NCBI GenBank assembly: GCA_035556215.1
Contig: DATMFI010000027.1
Span: 1-64,000, forward strand
Length of the DNA: 64,000 nt
Source: Palsa-892 sp035556215
GTDB lineage: Bacteria; Pseudomonadota; Alphaproteobacteria; Rhizobiales; Xanthobacteraceae
Reading direction: 5' to 3'
Shown here: positions 1 through 6,608 of the stretch, piece by piece
Numbering within the stretch: position 1 is the stretch's first letter
How the letters are laid out: each line of letters starts with the position of its first letter
Translations under genes and position numbers: made by a program
Notes under the pieces: generated by a model
Databases searched by the model: none
Seen by the model: the letters and a program-made list of their open reading frames with translations, nothing else
What the model was told of the DNA's origin: nothing

Positions 1-265
1 CGTCCCGCGCACGGTGTTTAATCGGCTTGCTCCGCGTGGCCCCCGGTGGTGTTACTTTGCTAACCACCGCTTTCGACGCTCAACACCGGCCGACGACCCG
101 GATGAGCCCTCGGACAATGTCACCGGCGTCCGTGGCGAAGAGCCATCTTCGCCGGGAACACGCAGCTTGGGCCGCCGCGACAGACCTGCATAAGCCCGCC
201 GCGGCCACCGCTCCCGATCCGCACATCGAACATGCCTGCAGGACATGCCCCTCGTGGACCGGGAC
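1..265 (-). ncRNA. Left copy of a repeated, structured RNA-like element (partial)
   Basis: Bases 1-175 are the reverse complement of 62083-62257 with two mismatches by direct reading. A shorter shared block (204-223) continues beyond an indel, so the element is larger than 175 bases and runs off the window edge. On the minus strand it carries an 8-bp hairpin at 133-152 (stem GGCGAAGA, 4-base loop) and a GGTGGT/ACCACC hairpin at 45-68. A promoter-like TTGACA-N16-TATATT lies just upstream, so transcription would start near 265 and run leftward. Small frames on the transcript share a 40-residue C-terminal part with the right copy, but the reading frame shifts in the outer shared block. That fits RNA better than protein. 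It is not a ribosomal, tmRNA, RNase P or SRP RNA that I can recognise. No coding gene is seen in 1-418. Confidence 0.55.
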
Positions 266-271
266 GGAATG

Positions 272-299
272 AATATAATCCTATTATCGAAAATGTCAA
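272..299 (-). promoter_or_regulatory. Sigma-70-type promoter of the left RNA element
   Basis: On the minus strand TTGACA (294-299) is followed by a 16-base spacer and TATATT (272-277). The stretch GGATTATATTC around the -10 box is also present at the right copy (61957-61967), although sequence between promoter and shared core differs. The conservation of just this block argues that it is a real promoter. Confidence 0.55.
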
Positions 300-418
300 G
301 CCGGCGAGATGCTCGCCTGGCGCCGCAACGCCGCTGCATGCAACCCCGTTGCCGTGAATCAGCCGCTGTTGTACCGATCTAGCGTTGTCTTTCCGGGCGG
401 CGCGGCGGCCAAGATCCA

Positions 419-1360
419 ATGACCCTTCACAGCATTCCGGCGAACCCTGTTCCCGAGGGCGCCGTCACCGGCTATCTCACGGCAGCGGACGGCGTGAAGC
501 TGCGCTTCGCGCGCTGGAATCCGTCGACGCCGCGCAAGGGCACGATCTGCCTGTTCGGCGGCCGCGGCGACATGATCGAAAAATTCTTCGAGGTGATCGG
601 CGAGCTGCGCGCGCGCGGCTTCACCGTCGCGACGCTCGACTGGCGCGGGCAGGGCGGCTCGCAGCGGCTGCTCGGCGATCCGCGCAAAGGCTATGTGCGC
701 AGGTTCGACGACTACCAGCTCGATCTCGAAATCTTCATGCGCGAAGTCGTGCTGCCCGATTGCCCGCCGCCCTATTTCGCGCTCGCCCATTCGATGGGCG
801 GCGCCATCATGCTCGAGGCGCTGACCTTCGGCCGCCGCTGGTTCGACCGCATGGTGCTGACCTCGCCGATGATCGGGCTTTACGGCAAGTTGGGCGCGCC
901 GTCGGTGCAGACCGCCGCGCGCATCGCCGCGCTGCTCGGGTTCGGCCGCCTCTATGCTCCGGGCGGCAGTTCGTTCGCGATCTCGAACCGGCCGTTTCTG
1001 GACAACCTGGTGACATCCGATCCGGTGCGTTATCAGCGCACGGCCTCGCTCGTCGAAGCGGTGCCCGAGCTTGGTCTTGGCGCGGCGACGATCGGCTGGG
1101 CGGCGGCGGCGTTCAAGGCGATGCAGCGCATGCAGGATCCGATGTATCCGAGCGCGATCCGCCAGCCGATGCTGATCCTTGCCGCCGGTGCCGACCGGAT
1201 CGTTTCGACGGCGGCGACCGAGCGTTTCGCGGTACGGCTGCGCGCGGGCGCGCATCTCGTCGTGCCGGGCAGCCGGCACGAGATCATGAACGAGCGCGAT
1301 CCGCTCCGCGCGCAGTTCTGGGCGGCGTTCGACGCGTTTATTCCCGGCTCGCCGGGTTGA
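419..1360 (+). CDS. Alpha/beta hydrolase, lysophospholipase/monoacylglycerol lipase-like
   Basis: The 313-residue protein has the serine-hydrolase triad in canonical order. The nucleophile elbow is AHSMGG (Ser about 125), followed by Asp about 259 in AAGADR and His about 287 in SRHEIM. The DWRGQGGS segment near 74-81 is typical of the PldB/monoglyceride lipase group. No signal peptide is visible, so it is probably cytoplasmic or peripheral to the membrane. It likely hydrolyses lysophospholipids or monoacylglycerols, but the substrate cannot be read from sequence. It is convergent with metA, and a 23-bp palindrome separates the two. The ATG at 419 gives the complete N-terminal beta strand expected for the fold. 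Confidence 0.85.
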   Translation: MTLHSIPANPVPEGAVTGYLTAADGVKLRFARWNPSTPRKGTICLFGGRGDMIEKFFEVIGELRARGFTVATLDWRGQGGSQRLLGDPRKGYVRRFDDYQLDLEIFMREVVLPDCPPPYFALAHSMGGAIMLEALTFGRRWFDRMVLTSPMIGLYGKLGAPSVQTAARIAALLGFGRLYAPGGSSFAISNRPFLDNLVTSDPVRYQRTASLVEAVPELGLGAATIGWAAAAFKAMQRMQDPMYPSAIRQPMLILAAGADRIVSTAATERFAVRLRAGAHLVVPGSRHEIMNERDPLRAQFWAAFDAFIPGSPG

Positions 1361-1365
1361 CGCCG

Positions 1366-1388
1366 ATGGCCGGGACAAGCCCGGCCAT
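1366..1388. repeat. Palindromic CCGGG-acaag-CCCGG hairpin between convergent genes
   Basis: Stem ATGGCCGGG, loop acaag, stem CCCGGCCAT. It lies in the short gap between two convergent stop codons. Similar hairpins with a CTTGT or ACAAG type loop sit at other convergent junctions in this window (18292, 23760, 38288, 61349-61440). It may act as a bidirectional terminator or be a dispersed palindromic element. Confidence 0.6.
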
Positions 1389-1411
1389 GACGGAGCAAAT
1401 TCCAGCGGGTC

Positions 1412-2350
1412 TTACGCCGTCTCTGTTTCGCGCACGCGGCCGATCCCGGCGATCTCGAAAGGCGCCGTCTGGTAGATCTCGTTGATCCAGTTGGCGAACA
1501 GAAGATGCGCGTGGCTGCGCCAGCGATTGAGCGGCTTGTGCGCGGGATTGTTCATCGGGAAATAGTCGTGCGGCAGCGGCGTTTCGCCGCCGTTGGCGCT
1601 GTCCCGGACATATTCCTCGCGCAGCGAGTCGGAATCGTATTCGATGTGATTGAACATATAGAGATGGCGATGGGCCTGATCCTCGATCAGGCACGGGCCG
1701 GTCTCGGTCGAATCCATCAGCATCCTCAGGCCGTCCTTGGCCGGAATGTCGGCGGCGCGGACCTCCGTCCAGCGCGACACCGGGATCGAGAAATCGTCCG
1801 AGAAGCCGCGCAGGTAAGGCGAGGTCGGCGCGAGATTGCGATGGCGGAAGACGCCCCAGGCCTTTTTCGGCAGCGCATGTTTCGGCACGCCGTGGAAATG
1901 ATGAAGCGCGGCCTGCGCGCCCCAGCAGATGTCGAAGGTCGAGTGCACGTTGGTCTGCGTCCAATCGAAAATGCGCGTCAGTTCGTCCCAGTAGGAAACC
2001 TCCTCGAACGGCAGCTTCTCGATCGGCGCGCCGGTGATGACGAAGCCGTCGAACTTCTCGTCGCGAATCTCGTGCCACGTCCGGTAGAACGAGATCATGT
2101 GCTCGGCCGGCGTGTTGCGCGGCACGTGATTGGTCATGCGGACGAGCGAAAGCTCGACCTGCAGCGGCGTCGTGCCGAGCAGCCGCGCGATCTGCGTTTC
2201 GGTGCGCACCTTGTTGGGCATCAGGTTGAGAAGCCCGATCCTGAGCGGCCGGATATCCTGACGGATGGCGTCGGTTTCGCTCATCACCATGACGCCCTCG
2301 GCGGCAAGCGCGGCGAAGGCGGGGAGGTCGTCAGGGATCTTGATCGGCAT
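1412..2350 (-). CDS. metA: Homoserine O-acyltransferase, MetA family (probably acetyl-CoA dependent)
   Basis: This enzyme acylates the hydroxyl of L-homoserine, the first committed step of methionine synthesis. The 312-residue protein matches MetA over its whole length. The nucleophile Cys142 lies in DICWGAQ, and His235 and Glu237 lie in NHIEYD. The residue that sets acyl-donor choice in this family is Glu111 (TGAPIEKL). Glu at this site is associated with acetyl-CoA and Gly with succinyl-CoA, so I infer an acetyltransferase. The ATG at 2350 was chosen because family homology begins there (MPIKIPDD) and an AGAGGA ribosome-binding site precedes it. A longer upstream frame would run through the riboswitch. 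The gene is monocistronic, and SAM-responsive control is expected. Confidence 0.93.
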   Translation of the reverse strand: MPIKIPDDLPAFAALAAEGVMVMSETDAIRQDIRPLRIGLLNLMPNKVRTETQIARLLGTTPLQVELSLVRMTNHVPRNTPAEHMISFYRTWHEIRDEKFDGFVITGAPIEKLPFEEVSYWDELTRIFDWTQTNVHSTFDICWGAQAALHHFHGVPKHALPKKAWGVFRHRNLAPTSPYLRGFSDDFSIPVSRWTEVRAADIPAKDGLRMLMDSTETGPCLIEDQAHRHLYMFNHIEYDSDSLREEYVRDSANGGETPLPHDYFPMNNPAHKPLNRWRSHAHLLFANWINEIYQTAPFEIAGIGRVRETETA

Positions 2351-2352
2351 GG

Positions 2353-2505
2353 CACGTCCTCTGCAGTTTTCTGCATCAAGGAAGCGCGGACGTGATGGCT
2401 TGAACCCGTTTGGTTGCCGGTTCGGCCACATCCTCCAGAGGGAGCGCCACCTTGCTCGGGAAAGCAGGTTGGCGTTGAGCGTCCGCTCAACTCTTGATGT
2501 GAGAC
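2353..2505 (-). promoter_or_regulatory. SAM-I/SAM-IV-type riboswitch with RBS-sequestering helix, upstream of metA
   Basis: Read on the minus strand, P1 is CACATC (2496-2501) paired with GATGTG (2427-2432). It is followed by AAGAG, giving the S-box signature ATCAAGAG. P2 is TTGAGC/GCTCAA. P3 is CGCCaACCTGC/GCAaGGTGGCG, which contains the AACC...AAGGT core of the SAM-I clan. P4 is CTCC/GGAG. The P3 loop contains CCCG and a CGGG lies downstream of P1 (2405-2408), as expected for a SAM-IV-like pseudoknot. Closer to the gene, CACGTCC (2388-2394) can pair with GGACGTG (2353-2359), which hides the ribosome-binding site of metA. This suggests translational shut-off when SAM binds. Alphaproteobacterial metA is more often preceded by SAM-II, whose consensus I do not find here. 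Confidence 0.6.
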
Positions 2506-2556
2506 TTTATCTAGGCCGTAGGCGGCTTTCTGACAAGTCTGGCTTTTTATAACGGT

Positions 2557-3339
2557 TTATGACGCCAGAAGGGCCATGGCCTCGGCGTGAACCCGCTTGT
2601 CGCCGGCGGCGATCAGGCGGCCGCCGGTGGCGGCGGAACCGCCTTCCCAGGTGGTGACGATGCCGCCGGCGCCCTCGATGATCGGGATCAGCGCCACGAC
2701 ATCATGCGGCTTGAGACCGGTTTCGATGACGAGATCGCAAAAGCCGGCCGCCACCATGCAATAGGCGTAGCAGTCGCCGCCGTAGCGGGAGAGGCGCGCT
2801 TTCGCCTCGACGCGGGCAAATCGCGCCCGGTCGGCCTCGTTCATCAGGAGCGGGCTCGTGGTGAAGACGGTGGCTTCGGCTAGCGAAGCGCAGGGCCGGG
2901 TATGCAGCTTGCGATCGCCGGCAGGGCCCCGGTAGCGGGCGCTGGCGCCGTCGCCGGTGAAGCTCTCGCGAATGAAAGGCTGGTGCATCATGCCGTAAAC
3001 CGGTTCGCCGTCCTTCAGGAGCCCGATCAGGGTGCCCCAGACGGGCATCCCGGAAATAAAGGATTTGGTGCCGTCGATCGGGTCGAGCACCCAGACATAG
3101 GGCGCATCGGGCCGGTCAGCGCCGAATTCCTCGCCGATCACGCCGTGGGCGGGAAAGCTCCGTTTGATGAGGTTGCGCATCGTCTGCTCGGCGCCGCGGT
3201 CGGCGGCGGTCACCGGGTCGAAGGGGCCCTGATGGGCCTTGTTCTCGATACCGAGCGAGGTGCGGAAATAGGGCCGGATCGCTTCGCCTGCGGCGCTGGC
3301 GAGTTCATCGACGAAGGCGGCGAAGTCGACGGCTCCCAT
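2557..3339 (-). CDS. hisN: Inositol monophosphatase family protein, histidinol-phosphatase
   Basis: The 260-residue protein is a metal-dependent phosphatase of the IMPase fold. It has the metal-binding GEEFG (69-73), DPIDGTKSF (86-94) and a distal Asp in KPHDVVAL (about 213). Alphaproteobacterial members of this subgroup dephosphorylate L-histidinol phosphate in histidine synthesis. A SuhB-type inositol-1-phosphatase is the alternative. The protein looks complete and cytoplasmic. It lies upstream of metA in the same direction, but the riboswitch makes metA separately controlled. An mmgR/suhB-type sRNA is encoded divergently upstream. That sRNA family was named for its position next to suhB-like genes. 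Confidence 0.85.
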   Translation of the reverse strand: MGAVDFAAFVDELASAAGEAIRPYFRTSLGIENKAHQGPFDPVTAADRGAEQTMRNLIKRSFPAHGVIGEEFGADRPDAPYVWVLDPIDGTKSFISGMPVWGTLIGLLKDGEPVYGMMHQPFIRESFTGDGASARYRGPAGDRKLHTRPCASLAEATVFTTSPLLMNEADRARFARVEAKARLSRYGGDCYAYCMVAAGFCDLVIETGLKPHDVVALIPIIEGAGGIVTTWEGGSAATGGRLIAAGDKRVHAEAMALLAS

Positions 3340-3633
3340 AGCGGCTTCCTTCCATGCCGGAATCGGCGGCTTGGCTTCTCATAGCGCGTTTTCAAGCGAA
3401 GTGGGTACCGGTTCGCGTGAAGAAAGCGCGCCAGATCAGACGGCTAGGGCCTGCTTTGATTCTTCAAGGCAAGGCGCTGGCGGTGCGGAGAGGCGGCAAA
3501 TGGCGGCGGAGATAGAATAGGCATGGCCGCGCATATCTTCAGATAAATGATGGGAATAGAAAATTGCCCGATTTTGAAGTGTTGAAATTTTATCACACGC
3601 CCCGGAAACCCGAATAGGACAGCAATGCAGACC

Positions 3634-3661
3634 TTGATTACGCGGACAGGAGGAGTATATT
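3634..3661 (+). promoter_or_regulatory. Promoter of the mmgR-like sRNA
   Basis: TTGATT (3634-3639), a 16-base spacer and TATATT (3656-3661) lie immediately before the first stem of the sRNA. This predicts a transcription start near 3668. Confidence 0.5.
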
Positions 3662-3667
3662 TGCTGC

Positions 3668-3763
3668 ATCGCGATAACGCGATTGGCGTTGCGTTATCGC
3701 TGCCCTCCTTGGGCGTTTCCTCCCTAGACTTGGGCCGCTAGTTTGCTAGCGGCCCTTTTTTTT
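3668..3763 (+). ncRNA. mmgR: mmgR/suhB-type trans-acting small RNA
   Basis: The predicted RNA of about 95 nt starts with a 10-bp hairpin (GCGATAACGC / GCGTTATCGC). A CU-rich single-stranded core TTTCCTCCCT (3716-3725) follows, and the RNA ends in an intrinsic terminator (stem GGGCCGCTAG/CTAGCGGCCC at 3732-3755, then eight T). A conserved UUUCCUCCCU core before a GC-rich terminator is the hallmark of the mmgR (suhB motif, alpha-r8) family. The gene also sits beside an inositol-monophosphatase gene, as in the type examples. An additional CCCTCCTTGGG segment lies before the core. The RNA is probably Hfq-dependent and pairs with ribosome-binding sites. The rest of the 3340-3939 gap shows nothing I can support. 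Confidence 0.7.
3732..3763 (+). terminator. Intrinsic terminator of the mmgR-like RNA
   Basis: A perfect 10-bp stem with a 4-base loop is followed by eight T residues. Confidence 0.9.
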
Positions 3764-3939
3764 CAATAGCTTAGCTATAGTGCCGCGCCGGGGCGGCGAT
3801 CGGCAGCCTTCTAACCTGCCGTTCGATGATACCGCTTTGCTGAATGGTTCGCAGCTCGGATAAAACCGATTTTCCGCACTGCACTATTGGTATACCAGAT
3901 ACGCGTTTCCCGCAGGCCCATTCTGGGAGTACCGGAGTA

Positions 3940-4830
3940 CTACTCGGCGGCGTCCCGGAGAGGAAAAATGCCCCTGGCTGTCTCGGTGGCGAGCCGCCCG
4001 ATCATGCGGGCGATATCGGCCCGGACATACTCGAAGCGGCCGCTGCGCTGGAAGGTCCGCTCATCCATGTAGAGTGCCCGGTTGACCTCGATCTGGATCG
4101 CGTGGAACCCGGCGGCCGGGTCGCCGTAATGCTCGGTGATGAAGCCGCCGGCATAGGGTTTGTTGCGCAAAACGCTGTAGCCGAGGCCGCGCAGCGTCTC
4201 CTCGACGATTTCGGTGATCGCCGGGGCGCAGCTCGTGCCATAGCGGTCGCCGATGACGATATCGGCGCGCGGGCGCTCGTCGAGGCTCGAGGTGTTCGAG
4301 GGCATCGAGTGGCAATCCAGAAGCACCGCGTAGTCGTAAAACTCCTGCGCGCGGGTGATGAGGCGCCGCAATTCCCGGTGGTATGGCTTGTAGTAGCGCT
4401 CGATGCGGTTAATCGCCTCATCGACCGGCAGCCGCTCGCCGTAGATTTCGCGGGCATCGCCGACGATGCGGGCAATGGTGCCAAGGCCGCCCGCGACCCG
4501 CAGCGAGCGGGTATTGGCGAAAGGCGGCAGGCGCCCCTCGAACATGCGCGGATCGAGCTCATAGGGCTCGCGATTCACGTCCAGAAAAGAGCGCGGGAAA
4601 TGGGCCTGCATCAGCGGCACGCCGAGGCGCATGGCGTCGGCGAACAGCTCATTGACGAAGGTATCTTCCGAGCGCCGCAGCGTCATAAGCTCGAGCTTGG
4701 CCTGGGCAAGGAACGAGGCCGGGTAGAACCGCCCGCTATGCGGGGAGTTGCATACGACCGGGCTGAAAGGGGCCGTGGGCTCCTCGATCTCGAACGGGAG
4801 CGCGAGCTCGTCGACGATTTTGGCGTTCAT
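3940..4830 (-). CDS. N-formylglutamate amidohydrolase family protein
   Basis: The 296-residue protein belongs to the N-formylglutamate deformylase (HutG-type) family. These enzymes release formate from N-formyl-L-glutamate in histidine catabolism. The N-terminal CNSPHSG motif (about 27-33), the internal DVNREPYELD stretch and the central LLDCHSMP motif supply the expected metal or active-site residues. No other hut genes are adjacent, so its role here may be a general formyl-amino-acid deformylase. It is transcribed away from cpdR. The protein appears complete and has no signal peptide. Confidence 0.85.
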   Translation of the reverse strand: MNAKIVDELALPFEIEEPTAPFSPVVCNSPHSGRFYPASFLAQAKLELMTLRRSEDTFVNELFADAMRLGVPLMQAHFPRSFLDVNREPYELDPRMFEGRLPPFANTRSLRVAGGLGTIARIVGDAREIYGERLPVDEAINRIERYYKPYHRELRRLITRAQEFYDYAVLLDCHSMPSNTSSLDERPRADIVIGDRYGTSCAPAITEIVEETLRGLGYSVLRNKPYAGGFITEHYGDPAAGFHAIQIEVNRALYMDERTFQRSGRFEYVRADIARMIGRLATETARGIFPLRDAAE

Positions 4831-5007
4831 GCAGGCTCGGGCGGGTTTTCGCTGTTCAGGGACGATCGCGCCATTCTGCCCCGATGTGCAGGCGCTTGAA
4901 AGGCCATATTACGGTGAATTCCGGCGCCTCAAGAGCGGCGTTTTTCACCCGGCATTTACCGTTCGGATTGTTTATAGAGGTGTCGTGTTGAGTAGGGCGG
5001 GTAAGCG

Positions 5008-5397
5008 ATGAAGAACGAACAGGCCACGGTCGTCAGTCAGAAGATCCTTCTCGCCGAGGACGATAACGATATGCGCCGCTTTCTGGTGCGGGCGCTGACC
5101 AAGGCGGGCTACGAAGTCGCGTCCTTCGACAACGGCAAGTCGGCCTATGACCGGCTGCGCGAGGAACCGTTCGAACTGTTGCTGACCGACATCGTGATGC
5201 CGGAGATGGACGGCATCGAGCTCGCCCGCAAGGCGACCGAGATCGACCCGGCGCTCAAGGTCATGTTCATCACCGGCTTTGCGGCGGTGGCGCTCAACCC
5301 CGACAACAACGCGCCGAAAGACGCGAAAGTGTTGTCGAAGCCGTTTCATCTCAAGGACCTCGTCAACGAGGTCGAGCGGATGCTGGCGGCGGCCTGA
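5008..5397 (+). CDS. cpdR: Single-domain response regulator CpdR
   Basis: The 129-residue protein is a lone receiver domain. The phosphoacceptor Asp is about 61 (LLLTDIVMPEMDG), the acidic pocket is LAEDDND (about 15-21) and the conserved Lys is in VLSKPF (about 111). The alpha4-beta5 surface FITGFAAVALNPDN is nearly diagnostic for CpdR. In alphaproteobacteria unphosphorylated CpdR primes ClpXP at the cell pole for degradation of CtrA and other substrates. CckA-ChpT phosphotransfer switches it off. The C-terminus ends in small hydrophobic residues (LAAA), in keeping with its own ClpXP turnover. A second member of the pathway, rcdA, lies 51 kb downstream. Confidence 0.95.
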   Translation: MKNEQATVVSQKILLAEDDNDMRRFLVRALTKAGYEVASFDNGKSAYDRLREEPFELLLTDIVMPEMDGIELARKATEIDPALKVMFITGFAAVALNPDNNAPKDAKVLSKPFHLKDLVNEVERMLAAA

Positions 5398-5551
5398 ACC
5401 CAAGACTTGTCAGGCTCGCCGGTTCGATTCGGCACAAAGGCCGTTCCGGCAGCCTCGAAAGCACGTAATTTCGCTACTTTTTGGAGGCATTCACTCGCCC
5501 GATTGCTTGCGCCTTCCGGGGCAAGCCGATATAGGAATGCCCTCGCAAAGC

Positions 5552-5626
5552 GGGCGCGTAGCTCAGCGGGAGAGCACTACCTTGACATGGTAGGGGTCAC
5601 AGGTTCGATCCCTGTCGCGCCCACCA
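5552..5626 (+). tRNA. tRNA-Val (anticodon GAC)
   Basis: A 7-bp acceptor stem (GGGCGCG/CGCGCCC) encloses the GCTCAGCGGGAGAGC D-arm. The anticodon arm is CTACC-TTGACAT-GGTAG with anticodon GAC. The T-arm contains GGTTCGATCC. The 3' CCA is encoded (5624-5626). The gene lies 28 bp before rpmJ on the same strand. Confidence 0.97.
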
Positions 5627-5654
5627 TTTTGCCACGATTGAGATTGGACTGAAC

Positions 5655-5780
5655 ATGAAGATTCGCAACTCGCTGCGCTCGCTCCGGAAGCGCCATCGCG
5701 ACAACCGCCTGGTGCGCCGCAAGGGCCGCGTCTACGTCATCAACAAGACCCAGCGCCGCTTCAAAGCGCGCCAGGGCTGA
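5655..5780 (+). CDS. rpmJ: 50S ribosomal protein L36 (zinc-free type)
   Basis: The 41-residue protein starts MKIRNSLRSLRKRH and ends in a basic tail. This is the longer L36 form that lacks the Cys/His zinc-binding ligands and is usual in alphaproteobacteria. It binds 23S rRNA in the large subunit. The gene follows tRNA-Val closely and may be cotranscribed with it. It is very short but matches the family over its whole length. Confidence 0.95.
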   Translation: MKIRNSLRSLRKRHRDNRLVRRKGRVYVINKTQRRFKARQG

Positions 5781-5869
5781 GCAAAGTCCGAACCCGGCCG
5801 CGCGGGGATGTGATCCCGCGCGTGAAGTTCCGCCTTTGCGCTCCAGCCGGAGGCGGTTAGCATTTGTCC

Positions 5870-6583
5870 ATGGATGACCGCAGTTCGCATGAACGCTCCC
5901 TTGGACGCTTCTTTGGACGCTTTTCCAAACGTCATCTGCTTCCAGCCCTGATCGCGGCGCTCGCCTTTTGCGCCGCTGATCCGGCAAGCGCGCTCGCGCA
6001 AGCGAGGCGCCCGGCCGCGCAGGACAAGCCGCAAGACAAATCGTCTCAAGAGCAATCCTCGAAATCCGCCGCACGCAAAAACGTGCGGCCGTCGCAGCGG
6101 GCGGCGGTGCGGATGAACGCGCTCTACGACGCGCTTCAGCGGGCGCCGAACGCCGCCGCGGCGAAAGCGATCGAGACGCGGATCGAGATCGCCCGCATGG
6201 AGTCGGGCAGCGCCACCGCCGATCTTCTGATGTCGCGGGTGCGGACGAGCCTCGAAGCCAAGGATAACAAGCTCGCGCTCGAACTCCTGAACTCGGTCGT
6301 CGATCTTGCGCCGAATTTCATCGAGGCGCGGGCGCAGCGCGCGACGCTCTATTACGAATCGAAGGATATCGGGCGGGCGCTTGCCGATTTGCGGGTGATC
6401 GTCGCCAGGGATCCGCGGCATTACACGGCGCTCACGGGCCTCGGCATCATCTTCGGCGAGCTCGATCAGGACAAGCTCGCGCTCGAAGCGTTCCGCCGCG
6501 CGATGAAGGTCAACCCGCATCTCGACGGCGTGTCGGAGATCGTCAAGAAGCTCCAGCTCAAGGTCGAGGGACGAGAGATTTAA
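5870..6583 (+). CDS. Exported tetratricopeptide-repeat protein
   Basis: The protein of about 237 residues has a basic N-terminus, a hydrophobic segment (LLPALIAALAFCAADPASALAQ) that looks like a signal peptide, and a Gln/Lys/Ser-rich linker. The C-terminal half contains TPR helices (LALELLNSVVDLAPNFIEAR, ALADLRVIVARDP and ALEAFRRAMKVNP). Such proteins scaffold complexes in the periplasm or inner membrane, and the partner is unknown. I start at the ATG at 5870. A TTG two codons upstream is possible. It is convergent with pyk. Confidence 0.8.
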   Translation: MDDRSSHERSLGRFFGRFSKRHLLPALIAALAFCAADPASALAQARRPAAQDKPQDKSSQEQSSKSAARKNVRPSQRAAVRMNALYDALQRAPNAAAAKAIETRIEIARMESGSATADLLMSRVRTSLEAKDNKLALELLNSVVDLAPNFIEARAQRATLYYESKDIGRALADLRVIVARDPRHYTALTGLGIIFGELDQDKLALEAFRRAMKVNPHLDGVSEIVKKLQLKVEGREI

Positions 6584-6608
6584 CGCCGGGGAAATCCATC
6601 CCGCGGCT

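Noticed and set aside
2353..2505. SAM-II riboswitch upstream of metA
   Set aside because: The SAM-II consensus blocks are not found, whereas the P1-P4 arrangement with ATCAAGAG and AACC/AAGGT fits the SAM-I/IV clan.
3436..3669. 77-codon minus-strand frame in the gap upstream of hisN
   Set aside because: It overlaps the mmgR-like RNA promoter region, is rich in Cys and Ser without a pattern, and has no convincing start signal.
3625..3741. 38-codon frame through the mmgR-like RNA, ending inside the terminator stem
   Set aside because: The promoter lies inside this frame, and the region is explained by a conserved sRNA structure. A 26-codon TTG-initiated version has a good Shine-Dalgarno-like sequence, but that sequence lies upstream of the predicted transcription start.
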